This document shows positions 35,883-42,425 of a DNA stretch of 64,000 nucleotides, piece after piece. Made by a program: the position numbers and the translations under genes. Position 1 is the stretch's first letter; every line of letters starts with the position of its first letter. The notes under the pieces were generated by a model. The model was not told the DNA's origin. It saw nothing but the letters and a program-made list of their open reading frames with translations, and did not search any database. The stretch is from an uncultured Prevotellaceae bacterium (lineage in GTDB: Bacteria; Bacteroidota; Bacteroidia; Bacteroidales; Bacteroidaceae): contig CALEPV010000057.1 in NCBI GenBank assembly GCA_937910905.1, positions 1-64,000 on the forward strand, read 5' to 3'.

Positions 35883-37271
35883 ATGACACTTATCAAATCA
35901 ATCTCTGGAATCCGCGGCACCATTGGCGGCCGCGCTGGTGACACCTTGAATCCGCTGGACATCGTGAAGTTCGTGTCGGCCTATGCCACGCTGATACGCA
36001 AGACCGAGACCGTAGGTACAAACAAGATTGTAGTGGGCCGCGACGCCCGCATCTCCGGCGAGATGGTGAAGAACGTGGTGTGCGGCACCCTGATGGGCAT
36101 GGGCTTCGATGTGGTGAACATCGGTCTGGCCACAACTCCGACCACCGAGATCGCCGTGACTATGGAGAAAGCCTGCGGCGGCATTATCCTCACAGCATCG
36201 CACAACCCGCGCCAGTGGAACGCTCTGAAGCTGCTCAACAGCGACGGCGAGTTTCTCAACAAGGAGGAGGGCAACGAGGTGCTGCGCATCGCCGAGGCCG
36301 AGGACTTCGAGTATGCCGACGTTGACCACCTGGGCTACTACCGCGAGGACGGCAGCTACGACCAGCGCCACATCGACCTCGTCAAGGCTCTGAAGCTCGT
36401 CGATGTGGAGGCTATCCGCGCCCGCAAGTTCCGCGTAGCTCTCGACACCGTGAACTCCGTGGGCGGCATCATCCTGCCCAAGCTACTGGAGCAGCTCGGC
36501 GTGGAGACCGTCACCTGTCTCTACGGCGAACCCTCCGGCGACTTCCAGCACAACCCTGAGCCACTGGAGAAGAACCTTGGCGACATCAAGGCACTGATGC
36601 AGAAGGGCGGCTACGATATAGCCTTCGTCGTGGATCCCGACGTTGACCGTCTGGCTCTGTTCTGCGAGGACGGTACCATGTACGGCGAGGAGTACACGCT
36701 CGTGACCGTGGCCGACTACATACTGCAGCACACACCGGGCAACACTGTGTCGAACCTCAGTTCCACCCGCGCCCTGCGCGATGTGACGCGCAAGTACGGC
36801 TGCGAGTACAATGCTGCTGCTGTGGGCGAGGTGAATGTCGTGACGAAGATGAAGGCCACCAACGCCGTGATTGGCGGCGAGGGCAATGGCGGAGTAATCT
36901 ATCCTGCTGCCCACTACGGCCGCGACGCCCTCGTAGGTATCGCCCTGATACTGACTTATCTGGCCAAGCGCGGCATGAAGACCAGCGAACTGCGCGCCAC
37001 CTATCCTCCATACTGCATAGCCAAGAACCGCATAGACCTGACGCCCGACACCGACGTGGATGCTATCCTGGCCAAGGTGAAGGAGCTGTACAAGGAGCAG
37101 GAGGTGAACGACATTGACGGCGTGAAGATCGACTTCCCCGACAAGTGGGTACATCTGCGCAAGTCCAACACCGAGCCCATCATCCGTGTCTACTCCGAAG
37201 CTGCCACCATGGAGGCTGCCGACCGGCTGGGCAAGGACATCATGGACGTGGTGTACTCGATGGTGAAATAA
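35883..37271 (+). CDS. glmM: Phosphoglucosamine mutase
   Basis: A 462-residue alpha-D-phosphohexomutase that converts glucosamine-6-phosphate to glucosamine-1-phosphate for UDP-GlcNAc and peptidoglycan synthesis. It begins SISGIRGTIGG, has the active-site phosphoserine loop GIILTASHNPRQWN, the metal-binding loop DPDVDRLA, and the substrate loop GGEGNGGVIYPAAHYGRDA plus the C-terminal phosphate-binding RKSNTEPIIRVYSE. The start at 35883 follows the promoter; the upstream open frame overlaps the divergent gene. The Bacteroidetes enzyme could also act on other hexose phosphates, so the symbol is the usual one rather than proven. Confidence 0.92.
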   Translation: MTLIKSISGIRGTIGGRAGDTLNPLDIVKFVSAYATLIRKTETVGTNKIVVGRDARISGEMVKNVVCGTLMGMGFDVVNIGLATTPTTEIAVTMEKACGGIILTASHNPRQWNALKLLNSDGEFLNKEEGNEVLRIAEAEDFEYADVDHLGYYREDGSYDQRHIDLVKALKLVDVEAIRARKFRVALDTVNSVGGIILPKLLEQLGVETVTCLYGEPSGDFQHNPEPLEKNLGDIKALMQKGGYDIAFVVDPDVDRLALFCEDGTMYGEEYTLVTVADYILQHTPGNTVSNLSSTRALRDVTRKYGCEYNAAAVGEVNVVTKMKATNAVIGGEGNGGVIYPAAHYGRDALVGIALILTYLAKRGMKTSELRATYPPYCIAKNRIDLTPDTDVDAILAKVKELYKEQEVNDIDGVKIDFPDKWVHLRKSNTEPIIRVYSEAATMEAADRLGKDIMDVVYSMVK

Positions 37272-37281
37272 AGCACTATAC

Positions 37282-37467
37282 ATGAACACACAGGACATCA
37301 CAGACATGCGGCATCACCTCGTTCATGGCTACTATCAAGTCGACGCATCCATCCTATGGTCTGTGATCCAAGATGATTTGCGCCCACTCAGACAACAGAT
37401 ACAGCATCTGCTGGACACCGTCAAGTGGGGCGAATGGGAGAAGCAAAGCGTGGAGTTCTGCCACTGA
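37282..37467 (+). pseudogene. HepT-like (DUF86) toxin C-terminal fragment
   Basis: A 61-codon frame containing DITDMRHHLVHGYYQVDASILWSVIQDDLRPLRQQIQHLL. This matches the C-terminal half of HepT-type HEPN RNases, including the RX4H motif (RHHLVH) and following GYY. The N-terminal helices (about 60 residues) are missing and no MntA-type nucleotidyltransferase partner is adjacent, so it is most likely a truncated remnant. It begins 10 nt after glmM and may still be transcribed from it. Confidence 0.65.
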
Positions 37468-37507
37468 CTCTATACGGGAGAGGGGTACACCTATCGACCA
37501 AGTACAA

Positions 37508-37544
37508 TAATCCCCTGCATTCATCACTATGATGCAGGGGATTA
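37508..37544. terminator. Bidirectional terminator between glmM and upp
   Basis: TAATCCCCTGCAT (37508-37520) pairs perfectly with ATGCAGGGGATTA (37532-37544), a 13-bp stem with an 11-nt loop, lying between convergent genes. Confidence 0.75.
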
Positions 37545-37597
37545 CTATATATCCACAGCCCGCGAGTCGCCCTTACTGGGAAACCACAAGCGGCTCT

Positions 37598-38260
37598 TTA
37601 CAGCTTCTCGCCAAACGCCAGGTCGCCGGCATCGCCGAGGCCTGGAACGATGTAGGAGCGGGCATTGAGTTCGGCATCCACGGCAGCACACCAGAGGGTG
37701 ATGTCGGTGCGGTCGCCGAACACGCGCTGCAAGTGGTCAACGCCCTGCTGCGATGCTATGACGGCGCAGAGGTGAGTGTGGGCAGGCTTGCCTCGGGTGA
37801 TGAAGGCATTGTAGGCCAGCTCCATGCTCTCGCCTGTGGCCAGCATGGGGTCCACGAGCAGCAGGGTGCGGTCGTTGAGGTCGGGCGTAGCGATGTACTC
37901 GATGCGCACATCGATTTCGCGGCACTCCTTGTCCTTGTAGTAGCGGAAGGCCGACACGAAGGCATTGTCGGCGTGGTCGAACACGTTGAGGAAGCCTGTG
38001 TGCAGTGGCAGTCCTGCACGGAACACAGTACCGATGACCAGACGGTCGTCCTCGGTCGAGGCGGTGGCAGTGCCCAGTGGGGTCTCAACGAACTTGTTGC
38101 TGTAGGTGAGGGTCTTGCTCACCTCGAAGGCCATCATCTCGCCTATGCGCTCCAGGTTACGGCGAAAGCGCATACGGTCTTTCTGTATGCTCACGTCGCG
38201 CAGTTCGGCCACGTAGCGGTTGATGATGGTGTTTTGGTCGGCGAAGTTAATTAGCTGCAT
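37598..38260 (-). CDS. upp: Uracil phosphoribosyltransferase
   Basis: A 220-residue type I phosphoribosyltransferase that makes UMP from uracil and PRPP in pyrimidine salvage. Conserved features are QNTIINRYVAELRDV at the start, GTVFRAGLPLHTGFL, the PRPP loop LLLVDPMLATGESM, and the C-terminal uracil-binding YIVPGLGDAGDLAFG. The ATG at 38260 is chosen because the family begins a few residues before INFA; the open frame extends to 38293. It is 33 nt downstream of the cysteine-rich lipoprotein gene. Confidence 0.92.
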   Translation of the reverse strand: MQLINFADQNTIINRYVAELRDVSIQKDRMRFRRNLERIGEMMAFEVSKTLTYSNKFVETPLGTATASTEDDRLVIGTVFRAGLPLHTGFLNVFDHADNAFVSAFRYYKDKECREIDVRIEYIATPDLNDRTLLLVDPMLATGESMELAYNAFITRGKPAHTHLCAVIASQQGVDHLQRVFGDRTDITLWCAAVDAELNARSYIVPGLGDAGDLAFGEKL

Positions 38261-38293
38261 GGTAATTATAGGTAATTGGTCCAAATTGTACAT

Positions 38294-38908
38294 TCAATAG
38301 ACGCTCACGGCATTGGTCACGCTGCCACTGTAGGTGATGTGATAGCGGTCCAGCTTCTTGCCATCGGCACCGGAGCTGATGATGCCTTGGTTGTTGGGGT
38401 CGTAGATGCGGTGGCAGAGACCGCAGGAGTCGCGGCCATCGTGCATCAGTGTGAGGTCGCGCGTGATGTGGTGCTCGTCGTAGCAGTTGGGGCACGACAG
38501 CTCGTAGCACACCGGCCGCGAGAATGTCTGACCCAGTTCGGGCATCGTGGGCAGTCCGATGATGAAGCCGCTCAGCCCCATGCGTATGGTGCGGCGGTCT
38601 ATCTCGGTCATAGGCCACGTGGTGTCGCCTCCCAAGCTGTGAAACAGAAAACGCCCGCCACTGACGCGCACCGTGACATACTCTCCCATGTTGTTGAGAG
38701 CGCTGTGCAGCATCGGCACGCTGGTGGTAGGCGAGAAGGTGAACGACACCGCCCGTGTGGTGTATGTATTGTCGGCTTTGTCGCAGGAGGTGAAGAGGAA
38801 GAAGGGCAAAAGGAGGAAAAGAGAGGACCATCCCTCAGGAGCCCACCCCCAGCCCCTCCATAGGGAGGGGAGATGGGAGGAGAGATGGAGTGGAGTATTA
38901 TTCTTCAT
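38294..38908 (-). CDS. Hypothetical lipoprotein with two CxxC motifs, Rieske-fold-like
   Basis: A 204-residue lipoprotein. The hydrophobic stretch FLLLPFFLFTSC contains the lipobox but its Cys is at residue 42, unusually far from the start. The preceding residues (PSLWRGWGWAPEGWSS) are translated from a dispersed GC-rich repeat, so the N-terminus looks extended or rebuilt by repeat insertion. The C-terminal half has CPNCYDEHH and, 20 residues on, CGLCHRIYDPNNQGIISSG...KLDRYHI, a spacing and YDxxxGxxxSG pattern like a Rieske domain but with CxxC pairs. Metal binding is likely; redox function is inference. It starts 3 nt after argH. Confidence 0.6.
   Translation of the reverse strand: MKNNTPLHLSSHLPSLWRGWGWAPEGWSSLFLLLPFFLFTSCDKADNTYTTRAVSFTFSPTTSVPMLHSALNNMGEYVTVRVSGGRFLFHSLGGDTTWPMTEIDRRTIRMGLSGFIIGLPTMPELGQTFSRPVCYELSCPNCYDEHHITRDLTLMHDGRDSCGLCHRIYDPNNQGIISSGADGKKLDRYHITYSGSVTNAVSVY
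38838..38881 (+). repeat. Dispersed GC-rich repeat, copy 1
   Basis: AGGAGCCCACCCCC, then AGCCCCTCCATAGGGAGGGG (hairpin CCCCTCC 38853-38859 / GGAGGGG 38864-38870), then AGATGGGAGG. An inverted-orientation relative occurs at about 42375-42425. Here it lies inside the 5' coding part of the 38294-38908 gene. Confidence 0.65.
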
Positions 38909-38911
38909 TCT

Positions 38912-40261
38912 TCATTCATTCTTCATTTCCACCAGCTTCCTCTCAGCTTCCTCAGCCCGCTCGAAGTGGAAGCCGTCGAGGGTGTGCTGCATCAGTGCTG
39001 CAATCTCAGCGGTGCAGAGGTTGCCTATGCTGCCTTCGTGGGTGTGGTGTATCTGCTTGTTTGGTGTGAAGCGGCCTGCCTCGATGTCGAGCCCCACCTG
39101 ACGATAGGCATCGCGGAACGGAGTGCCAACGGCGGCCAGTCGGTTGACTTCCTCGACGGAGAACATCAGGTCGTAGCGCGGGTCGTCGAGTATATGCTCG
39201 TTGACCGTCATGCGCTCTATGATGTACGCCGCCATGCGCAGGCAGTCCTTCAGCTCGTCGAAGGCTGGCAGGAATACCTCCTTGATGATCTGCAGGTCGC
39301 GGAAGTAGCCCACGGGCAGGTTGTTCATGATGAGTGTGATCTGCTGGGGCAGCGCTTGCAGCTTGTTGCACTTGGCGCGCGTGAGCTCGAACACGTCGGG
39401 GTTCTTCTTATGTGGCATGATGCTACTGCCTGTGGTGCACTCGTTGGGCAGCTTCACGAAGGCGAAGTTCTGCGAGTTAAACATACAGGCATCGAAGGCC
39501 AGCTTAGCCAGTGTGCCGGCCACGGTAGCCAGGGCGAAGGCTACGTTGCGCTCGGTCTTGCCTCGCCCCATCTGGGCGTAAACGACGTTGTAGTCCATCG
39601 AGTCGAAGCCCAACAGCTCGGTGGTCATGGTGCGGTTCAGTGGGAACGACGAGCCATAGCCCGCCGCAGAGCCCAGCGGGTTGCGGTTGGTCATGCGGTA
39701 GGCGGCCTGCAGGAAGAGCATATCGTCGCAGAGGCTCTCGGCGTAGGCTCCGAACCAGAGTCCGAAGCTCGATGGCATGGCTACTTGCAGATGGGTGTAG
39801 CCCGGCATGAGCACCTGCTTGTAGCGCTCGCTCTGCTGTTGCAGCTTGTCGAACAGTATCTTGACCTGCTCGACCACCTCACGCAGCTGGCGGCGTGTCC
39901 ATAGCTTGAGGTCCACGAGCACCTGGTCGTTGCGCGAGCGTCCGCTGTGTATTTTCTTGCCCATGTCGCCCAGTTTGCGGGTGAGCATCAGCTCCACCTG
40001 CGAGTGCACGTCCTCCACGCCGTCCTCTATCACGAACTCGCCACGACGTATGACCTGTAGGATGCTGCGCAGCTCTGCCAGCAGTGCCTGCAGCTCGTTG
40101 GCCTCGAGCAGCCCTATGCTCTCCAGCATGGTGATGTGCGCCATGCTGCCCAGCACGTCGCTCTCGGCCAGATAGAGGTCCAGCTGGCGGTCACGCCCTA
40201 CAGTGAACCGCTCTATCTCGGCGGTCATCGTGAAGTTTTTCTCCCACAACTTGCTTGCCAT
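38912..40261 (-). CDS. argH: Argininosuccinate lyase
   Basis: A 449-residue enzyme cleaving argininosuccinate to arginine and fumarate, last step of arginine synthesis. It has the superfamily signature GSSIMPHKKNP, HSGRSRNDQVLVDLKLW, and MPGYTHLQVAMP. The start is the ATG at 40261; the open frame upstream to 40396 overlaps the SRPBCC gene. It follows the SRPBCC gene by 14 nt and precedes the lipoprotein gene by 3 nt. The family averages 450-460 residues, so it is complete. Confidence 0.95.
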   Translation of the reverse strand: MASKLWEKNFTMTAEIERFTVGRDRQLDLYLAESDVLGSMAHITMLESIGLLEANELQALLAELRSILQVIRRGEFVIEDGVEDVHSQVELMLTRKLGDMGKKIHSGRSRNDQVLVDLKLWTRRQLREVVEQVKILFDKLQQQSERYKQVLMPGYTHLQVAMPSSFGLWFGAYAESLCDDMLFLQAAYRMTNRNPLGSAAGYGSSFPLNRTMTTELLGFDSMDYNVVYAQMGRGKTERNVAFALATVAGTLAKLAFDACMFNSQNFAFVKLPNECTTGSSIMPHKKNPDVFELTRAKCNKLQALPQQITLIMNNLPVGYFRDLQIIKEVFLPAFDELKDCLRMAAYIIERMTVNEHILDDPRYDLMFSVEEVNRLAAVGTPFRDAYRQVGLDIEAGRFTPNKQIHHTHEGSIGNLCTAEIAALMQHTLDGFHFERAEEAERKLVEMKNE

Positions 40262-40275
40262 CGTCCCTCTACTGT

Positions 40276-40752
40276 TTAATATGGTATCACTGCCAGCATG
40301 TCGGCCAGCTTCTCCACGCCTTCCTGCAGAGGCTTCTTGGCCAGCTGCTTGGTGAAGAAGTTGAGATCGGCACCTATGGTGCATTTCATCTTGCACTCCT
40401 GCGGGCTTGTGGGCAACAGCTGTATCCAGAGGTTGGCAGCCACGGGTGCATTCTTCACCTCGAACTTTATCGTCTTGGGGTCTATGCGCTCCACTATCTG
40501 CAGTGCTACAGCCCCGATGGGCGAGTCCTGCATACTCACGCTGTCGCGTGTGAACTCCAGCTTGCTGAGCATCTCTGTGGCTTGCCGCATCTTGTCATCG
40601 TCCACGCCTGCCGACTGCTGTATGCTCTGCATGAACTCGGGGTTCTGTGCCTGCTCAGCTAAGACGGACAGGTTGGTGAGGTCGGACAACTTGTCGTAAA
40701 CGGTTGTCTGAGGGTAGTGAATCAGCTTGACGCTGCTTTCAAATTTAGTCAT
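40276..40752 (-). CDS. SRPBCC-fold family protein
   Basis: A 158-residue cytosolic protein (MTKFESSVKLIHYPQTTVYDKLSDLTNLSVL...KFEVKNAPVAANLWIQLLP...KMKCTIGADLNFFTKQLAKKPLQEGVEKLADMLAVIPY) with the strand-helix order of START/Bet v1-like SRPBCC proteins, which hold hydrophobic ligands. The ligand is unknown. The family is commonly found next to pyrE in Bacteroidales, as here. The start is supported by AAGGAG five bases upstream of the ATG, an unusual Shine-Dalgarno-like site in this window. It probably forms an operon with argH. Confidence 0.75.
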   Translation of the reverse strand: MTKFESSVKLIHYPQTTVYDKLSDLTNLSVLAEQAQNPEFMQSIQQSAGVDDDKMRQATEMLSKLEFTRDSVSMQDSPIGAVALQIVERIDPKTIKFEVKNAPVAANLWIQLLPTSPQECKMKCTIGADLNFFTKQLAKKPLQEGVEKLADMLAVIPY

Positions 40753-40790
40753 ATTTGCTCCTTTTTATTCTGTCTGTTTATGTGGGGGAA

Positions 40791-40874
40791 GTTGCACCGC
40801 GGTGCAACTCCTGTTCGAGCACGGTACAGCATGTGTTGCAGCACGGTGCAACTATTGCTCCACCGCGGTGCAAC
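40791..40874. repeat. Palindrome array, 4 units, 22-bp period
   Basis: Units start at 40791, 40813, 40835 and 40857. The first is the perfect palindrome GTTGCACCGCGGTGCAAC, the second is degenerate (GTTCGAGCACGGTACAGC), the third GTTGCAGCACGGTGCAAC, the fourth GCTCCACCGCGGTGCAAC. Right arms are better conserved than left arms. The array fills most of the 158-nt gap between pyrE and the SRPBCC gene. Confidence 0.8.
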
Positions 40875-40910
40875 TTCCCGCTGTGCTGCCGTGCTGCCCG
40901 TGCCTGGCGA

Positions 40911-41543
40911 CTATCCGTTCCAGTGGGCAGGGTCCTTGCGCCAGGCGTTGAGCAGGGGGACATCGGTGTCCTTGATGTAGCCGATGCGCAGAGCCTCCTC
41001 GACCACGGCCTCGTAGTTGGTCAGTGTGACCAGCTGCACCTTGGCCTCGCGGAAAGCCTGTGTAGCCACATCGAATCCGTAGGTATAGGCAGCTACCATG
41101 CCTATCACCTCGCACCCGTTGTTGCGGATGGCCTCCACAGCCTTCAGGCTGCTGCCGCCGGTGCTGATCAGGTCCTCCACCACCACGACCTTCATGCCTG
41201 GCCGCAGCTCGCCCTCTATGAGGTTCTCGAGTCCGTGGTCCTTGGGTTTGCTGCGCACGTAGACGAATGGCAGTGCGAGCTCGTCGGCCACCAGTGCTCC
41301 CTGTGGTATGGCTCCAGTGGCGACGCCTGCTATAGCATTTACCTCGCCGAAACGCTCGGCTATGATGCGTGCCGTCTCAATCTTGACGAAGCTGCGCAGC
41401 TCGGGGTAGGAGAGTGTCTTACGGTTGTCGCAATAGAATGGGCTCTTCCATCCGCTGGCCCAGGTGAAGGGGTTGGTGGGCTGTAGCTTGATGGCCTTGA
41501 CTTTCAGCAGCTTGTCGGCAAAAATCTTCTCTAAAGCTTTCAT
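40911..41543 (-). CDS. pyrE: Orotate phosphoribosyltransferase
   Basis: A 210-residue enzyme forming OMP from orotate and PRPP in pyrimidine synthesis. Conserved parts are FTWASGWKSPFYCDNRKTLSYP, AGVATGAIPQGALVADEL, FVYVRSKPKDHG and the PRPP loop VVVVEDLISTGGSSLKAV. It has a TACCTTTG -7 element at 41576-41583 within a 70-bp sequence that is duplicated on the other side of the DUF6169 cassette. With upp nearby the region holds both de novo and salvage routes to UMP. Confidence 0.95.
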   Translation of the reverse strand: MKALEKIFADKLLKVKAIKLQPTNPFTWASGWKSPFYCDNRKTLSYPELRSFVKIETARIIAERFGEVNAIAGVATGAIPQGALVADELALPFVYVRSKPKDHGLENLIEGELRPGMKVVVVEDLISTGGSSLKAVEAIRNNGCEVIGMVAAYTYGFDVATQAFREAKVQLVTLTNYEAVVEEALRIGYIKDTDVPLLNAWRKDPAHWNG

Positions 41544-41560
41544 GTCGTCTGTGTTGTGTT

Positions 41561-41630
41561 TGTTGTTCGACGCCGCAAAGGTACGGCATTTTCTTGAAAC
41601 AACGCTGAATCCCTCACCAATAAGTGCTAT
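41561..41630. repeat. 70-bp direct repeat, copy A
   Basis: Identical over 70 bases to 42291-42360. It contains the pyrE -7 element (CAAAGGTA on the plus strand, 41576-41583) and ends on the last base of the DUF6169 stop codon. Similarity continues imperfectly for about 10 bases. Confidence 0.95.
41576..41583 (-). promoter_or_regulatory. -7 element of pyrE
   Basis: Minus strand TACCTTTG, 32 nt upstream of the pyrE ATG at 41543. Confidence 0.6.
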
Positions 41631-42127
41631 CAGAACGGCTTGTTCTGCAGCAAGCCAATGAACTGATCGAAATCGTGAATGATACTATTTAGGTGAGGAT
41701 TGCTCCGCTGAACAATGATTGCAGCGTAGTTGTCAATGCCTTCGGCTATTACCTTTGCTATCTTGATTACATATCGATCGTTGTGAGCATACTCCTTGAA
41801 CCAACGCAGGAACAGACGGTCGCGAGTGGCTTGGCGGTTATCACCAGTTTCGCATTGGTACAACAAGATATCGGGATTGAGTCTGAAGAACTCTTCGATA
41901 ATGCATATGACCGTAGCTCTCAGGTGCCTATCGGCAGGCGAAGGCTTTTTGTTGTCGTTAACAAGGCCAAATTCATACGCGCCCGATTGCCAAATAGTCT
42001 GGTCAGGAAGGAAATATATCCGATATAGTACGCCATGATTGGTCTTGAAGGCATACACGCCATCTGCAATGTTCCATACCGAGTACGGGGAATACACATT
42101 GAGCCGATTGAGGTCTAAGGGTGTCAT
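41630..42127 (-). CDS. DUF6169 family protein
   Basis: A 165-residue cytosolic protein: LNVYSPYSVWNIADGVYAFKTNHGVLYRIYFLPDQ, then RATVICIIEEFFRLNPDILLYQCETGDNRQATRDRLFLRWFKEY, the pattern of DUF6169, a small Bacteroidetes family of unknown role. It is the second gene of a two-gene cassette, 3 nt after the small gene at 42131-42280. The pair is bounded by perfect 70-bp direct repeats, and base composition is lower in GC than neighbouring genes, both pointing to acquisition. An addiction or defence role would fit such a pair, but nothing in the sequence proves it. Confidence 0.7.
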   Translation of the reverse strand: MTPLDLNRLNVYSPYSVWNIADGVYAFKTNHGVLYRIYFLPDQTIWQSGAYEFGLVNDNKKPSPADRHLRATVICIIEEFFRLNPDILLYQCETGDNRQATRDRLFLRWFKEYAHNDRYVIKIAKVIAEGIDNYAAIIVQRSNPHLNSIIHDFDQFIGLLQNKPF

Positions 42128-42130
42128 TGC

Positions 42131-42280
42131 CTAGGCATTAGTATTGACAGAAGCTGCAATCTGCGACAGAGCCTGCAGCTCCTGTTCTGCATGTTCCACC
42201 CACTCACGCTTACGGTCAATCATCTTGCGAAATGCTGCAAGAGCATCTTGACGAGTGGGATAGTGTATGGTCGTATACAT
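42131..42280 (-). CDS. Small protein, partner of the DUF6169 gene
   Basis: A 49-residue protein (MYTTIHYPTRQDALAAFRKMIDRKREWVEHAEQEL...), predicted largely helical and charged. The ATG at 42280 is chosen because TACCTTTG on the minus strand (42306-42313) lies 25 nt upstream; the frame to 42319 would start upstream of the promoter. Only 3 nt separate it from the DUF6169 gene, so they form an operon. Function unknown. Confidence 0.6.
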   Translation of the reverse strand: MYTTIHYPTRQDALAAFRKMIDRKREWVEHAEQELQALSQIAASVNTNA

Positions 42281-42290
42281 TGTTATTATA

Positions 42291-42360
42291 TGTTGTTCGA
42301 CGCCGCAAAGGTACGGCATTTTCTTGAAACAACGCTGAATCCCTCACCAATAAGTGCTAT
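42291..42360. repeat. 70-bp direct repeat, copy B
   Basis: Identical to 41561-41630 and carries the -7 element for the small gene (42306-42313). Just beyond it, on the minus strand, the bases preceding the repeat read GAAAAGCCGTTTTC, similar to the codons for the DUF6169 C-terminus (NKPF), as if a second copy of that gene's end remained. Confidence 0.95.
42306..42313 (-). promoter_or_regulatory. -7 element of the DUF6169 cassette
   Basis: Minus strand TACCTTTG, 25 nt upstream of the small gene's ATG; a duplicate of the pyrE element. Confidence 0.6.
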
Positions 42361-42374
42361 GAAAACGGCTTTTC

Positions 42375-42425
42375 ATCTCCCCTCCCCAACTCCCCTCCCT
42401 ATTGGAGGGGCTGTGGTGGGCTCCT
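42375..42425 (-). repeat. Dispersed GC-rich repeat, copy 2
   Basis: On the minus strand AGGAGCCCACCACAGCCCC begins at the stop codon of the regulator gene, followed by a CCCCTCC/GGAGGGG hairpin (plus-strand 42392-42410) and GGGGAGATG. It is the same element as at 38838-38881, in the opposite orientation. Confidence 0.65.

Noticed and set aside
36483..37307. 274-codon minus-strand frame
   Set aside because: Antisense to glmM, whose motifs are unmistakable.
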